A DNA stretch of 64,000 nt from positions 1 to 64,000 of the forward strand of contig NZ_CALCZQ010000050.1 in NCBI RefSeq assembly GCF_937903345.1. Direction: 5' to 3'. This DNA is from an uncultured Emticicia sp. (GTDB lineage: Bacteria; Bacteroidota; Bacteroidia; Cytophagales; Spirosomataceae). Each line of letters opens with the position of its first letter. Position 1 is the first letter of the stretch. A program made the translations under genes and the position numbers. The notes beneath the pieces are model-generated. The model made no database searches and was not told where the DNA came from. It saw only the letters and a program-made list of their open reading frames with translations. Positions 62,288 to 64,000 of the stretch are shown piece by piece.

Positions 62288-63097
62288 TTGAAAATCAATC
62301 ATTTAAAAAATCAAAATTCCGGCAATTTTTTCCTAATTGCAGGCCCTTGCGTTGTTGAAGGCCGTGATATGGCAATGGAAATTGCTGAAAAAATAAAAAT
62401 TATTACTGACCGTTTGGAAATACCTTACATTTTTAAGGCTTCGTATCGAAAAGCAAATAGAACTAAATTGGATTCGTTTAAAGGAATAGGTGATGAACTA
62501 GCTTTAGGAATTTTGAAGGAAGTTGGAAAAACATTTGAAGTGCCAACAATAACAGATATTCACGAATCAGAAGAAGCGGCTTTGGCTGCTCAATACGTTG
62601 ATGTCTTACAGATTCCCGCATTTCTTTGTCGACAAACGGAGCTTTTGGTTGCTGCTGCAAAAACAGGTAAAGCCGTAAATGTTAAAAAAGGACAATTTAT
62701 GCACGGATCCGGTATGGGATTTGCTGTTGAAAAAGTAAAAGCTGTAAATCCAGATGCTGATGTGATGTTGACTGATCGCGGGAATTCATTTGGGTATTCC
62801 GACATTGTAGTCGATTATAGAAATATTGTAGAAATGAAAGCCTTTGAGGTGCCAATTATCATGGATTGTACACACTCACTTCAACAACCAAATCAATCTT
62901 CGGGCGTAACGGGTGGAAAACCAGCCCTCATTGAAACGATTGCTAAAGCGGCTATTGCCGTTGGTGCAGATGGAATTTTTATCGAAACACACCCAAACCC
63001 CTCAGAAGCAAAATCTGATGGGGCAAATATGTTGGCACTTGATAGGCTAGAAGGCTTACTCGAAAAATTACTAAGAGTGCGTGAAGCTGTGAGATAA
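62288..63097 (+). CDS. kdsA: 3-deoxy-8-phosphooctulonate synthase KdsA
   Basis: KdsA condenses phosphoenolpyruvate with arabinose-5-phosphate to make KDO-8-phosphate for lipopolysaccharide. FLIAGPCVVEG, FKASYRKANRT, DIHE, MLTDRGNSFGYSDIVVD and MDCTHSLQQPNQSSG are the family blocks. The frame opens with a TTG (62288), and no ATG lies nearby before the conserved start, so a TTG start is likely. Length (269) is normal. It shows that the organism makes KDO-containing LPS. Confidence 0.94.
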   Translation: MKINHLKNQNSGNFFLIAGPCVVEGRDMAMEIAEKIKIITDRLEIPYIFKASYRKANRTKLDSFKGIGDELALGILKEVGKTFEVPTITDIHESEEAALAAQYVDVLQIPAFLCRQTELLVAAAKTGKAVNVKKGQFMHGSGMGFAVEKVKAVNPDADVMLTDRGNSFGYSDIVVDYRNIVEMKAFEVPIIMDCTHSLQQPNQSSGVTGGKPALIETIAKAAIAVGADGIFIETHPNPSEAKSDGANMLALDRLEGLLEKLLRVREAVR

Positions 63098-63172
63098 GAG
63101 ATGGTTTTTCAATAATTCTGATCACATAAATAACAAATTTAAGGGTAATTTTATTTTTTAGAAAATGATTCT

Positions 63173-63192
63173 TATATTTGGTTGACCAACCA
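63173..63192 (+). promoter_or_regulatory. Promoter box and palindromic operator of the DUF3467 gene
   Basis: TATATTTG (63173-63180) is a -7 box. TGGTTG-AC-CAACCA (63179-63192) overlaps it and the expected start of transcription and is a perfect palindrome apart from its centre, a plausible repressor site. The ATG of the gene is 37 bases downstream. Confidence 0.5.
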
Positions 63193-63228
63193 TAATTGAA
63201 GATTCCCGACTACTTAAATATAAAAATA

Positions 63229-63561
63229 ATGATGGCAAAACGTAAAGACATTCAGGATGAACCTGAACAACAAATAAATATTGAGTTATCAGAAGAAATG
63301 GCTGAAGGGGTTTACGCAAACTTGGCAATGATAGCTCATTCTAACACAGAATTTGTGATTGATTTCATTAGATTAATGCCTGGTGTTCCGAAGGCAAAGG
63401 TAAAGTCGAGAGTGATTTTAACACCCGAACATGCACTACGTTTATTAACTGCGTTACAGGATAATATCTCTAAATACGAAGATAATTTTGGCAGTATAAG
63501 AGAAACAAGCGAAACAATGCCTTTTCCAATGAATTTTGGTGGCCCAATGGGCGAAGCTTAA
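63229..63561 (+). CDS. DUF3467 protein
   Basis: The frame opens at a TTG (63196), but the ATGATG at 63229 is the likely start, giving about 110 residues. The protein is a DUF3467 member: INIELSEEMAEGVYANLAMIAHSNTEFVIDFI and PKAKVKSRVILTPEHALRLL are the conserved blocks, widespread in Bacteroidota. Function is unknown; the acidic, soluble sequence has no catalytic motif. A promoter and palindrome lie just upstream. Confidence 0.85.
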   Translation: MMAKRKDIQDEPEQQINIELSEEMAEGVYANLAMIAHSNTEFVIDFIRLMPGVPKAKVKSRVILTPEHALRLLTALQDNISKYEDNFGSIRETSETMPFPMNFGGPMGEA

Positions 63562-63604
63562 AAAATGGGGCGAACCGAAGGTCGACCGCTTCCAATCTCG
63601 ACTA

Positions 63605-63651
63605 TTGTAAACTTAAAAAGCCTCGAATTTCGAGGCTTTTTAAGTTTACAA
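63605..63651. terminator. Terminator with 21-bp perfect arms
   Basis: TTGTAAACTTAAAAAGCCTCG (63605-63625) is exactly inverted at 63631-63651, with loop AATTT. The GCCTCG core is followed by a T run on either strand, so it serves both converging genes. Confidence 0.9.
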
Positions 63652-63654
63652 ACA

Positions 63655-64000
63655 TCACTTTACTCTGTTATATTTCTTTAAAATTTCAATGGTTTTATCT
63701 ATCGGTAAGGCTTCGACCTTAATATTTTCAAAACCAGTGAGTGTTTCAGCAGCAAAGAGTGAATTAATAATTGCTTCCTCGGTTGCCTCGATGACGGCTT
63801 CAAAAAGTAAATCTAAGTCGTTGTTTCTCAACACTTTAAATGTTTCATACATTGAATCAGAGTTATGAGCAATTCTTAAATCTTCAGCCGTTGAGGCGGC
63901 AATTACGTAATCGCCACTACCATTAGCGGCCATTCCACCAGTACGACCCAAACCCAGCATTGCTCGGGAGGCTAATCGCTTTAGGTTTTTGCCATTGAGT
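63655..64000 (-). CDS. C-terminal part of a P1-family peptidase (partial)
   Basis: The gene runs off the right edge, so only about 115 C-terminal residues are seen. The last Met in the window is not the start: upstream codons to position 64000 (NGKNLKRLASRAMLGLGRTG) stay open. GLGRTGGMAANGSGDYVIAA is the signature near the end of P1/S58 (DmpA/BapA-like) peptidases, which are self-processing N-terminal nucleophile hydrolases of the beta-aminopeptidase group. Confidence 0.8.
   Translation of the reverse strand, partial: LNGKNLKRLASRAMLGLGRTGGMAANGSGDYVIAASTAEDLRIAHNSDSMYETFKVLRNNDLDLLFEAVIEATEEAIINSLFAAETLTGFENIKVEALPIDKTIEILKKYNRVK

Overview
The window is AT-rich DNA from a Bacteroidota chromosome. 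A gliding bacterium of the Cytophagales is the best guess, but that placement is an inference. Supporting signs seen directly are promoters of the Bacteroidota type (a TAnnTTTG -7 box, sometimes with TTTG about 20 bases upstream), a TonB-dependent receptor paired with a DUF4249 lipoprotein, a GldJ-like gliding lipoprotein, a NagB-LmbE fusion, several SPII-type lipoproteins and a DUF4175 coiled-coil protein. Most genes are ordinary chromosomal housekeeping genes.

Layout. 0-15 kb: nagB fusion, a decayed gene, a NUMOD4/HNH-like protein, two metallo-beta-lactamase-fold hydrolases, recG, a tRNA-His locus with damaged partial copies around it, a TonB/TPR protein, and lipid genes (acyl-ACP desaturase, plsC, fabD, a SPOR lipoprotein, fadD). 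15-28 kb: a surface-glycan block of three GT2 glycosyltransferases, a polytopic membrane protein and an FAD oxidoreductase. It is interrupted between 21.3 and 26.8 kb by an accessory segment and resumes with a polyprenyl-phosphate type glycosyltransferase. The segment is marked by three remnants of the oxidoreductase 3' end. It carries an aldo/keto reductase, a TauD-like dioxygenase, a MITE-like element, two unknown genes in an apparent operon and decayed genes. 28-36 kb: an acyl-CoA dehydrogenase with a well-formed operator pair, a GH78-like protein that appears to lack its catalytic domain, and a TonB receptor plus DUF4249 pair.

36-50 kb: radical SAM protein, accD, an M48-like peptidase with MORN repeats, a TPR protein, then a roughly 440-base AT-rich gap full of DnaA-box-like motifs. 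Next come an Ig-like lipoprotein and mnmG, whose leader holds two near-perfect parS sites. Together these point to the chromosomal replication origin. DUF4175, exonuclease III and a small conserved gene follow. 50-64 kb: comF, gldJ-like, mfd, PPK2, msrA, a TM2/DUF2752 pair, DUF1080, the acpP-fabF-rnc operon, kdsA, a DUF3467 gene and the 3' end of a P1-family peptidase.

The most notable observations are the probable oriC/parS region, the accessory segment with repeated gene ends and an unknown two-gene cassette, the tRNA-His gene with three U-U mismatches in its acceptor stem, and the GH78 protein whose catalytic domain seems to have been excised in frame.
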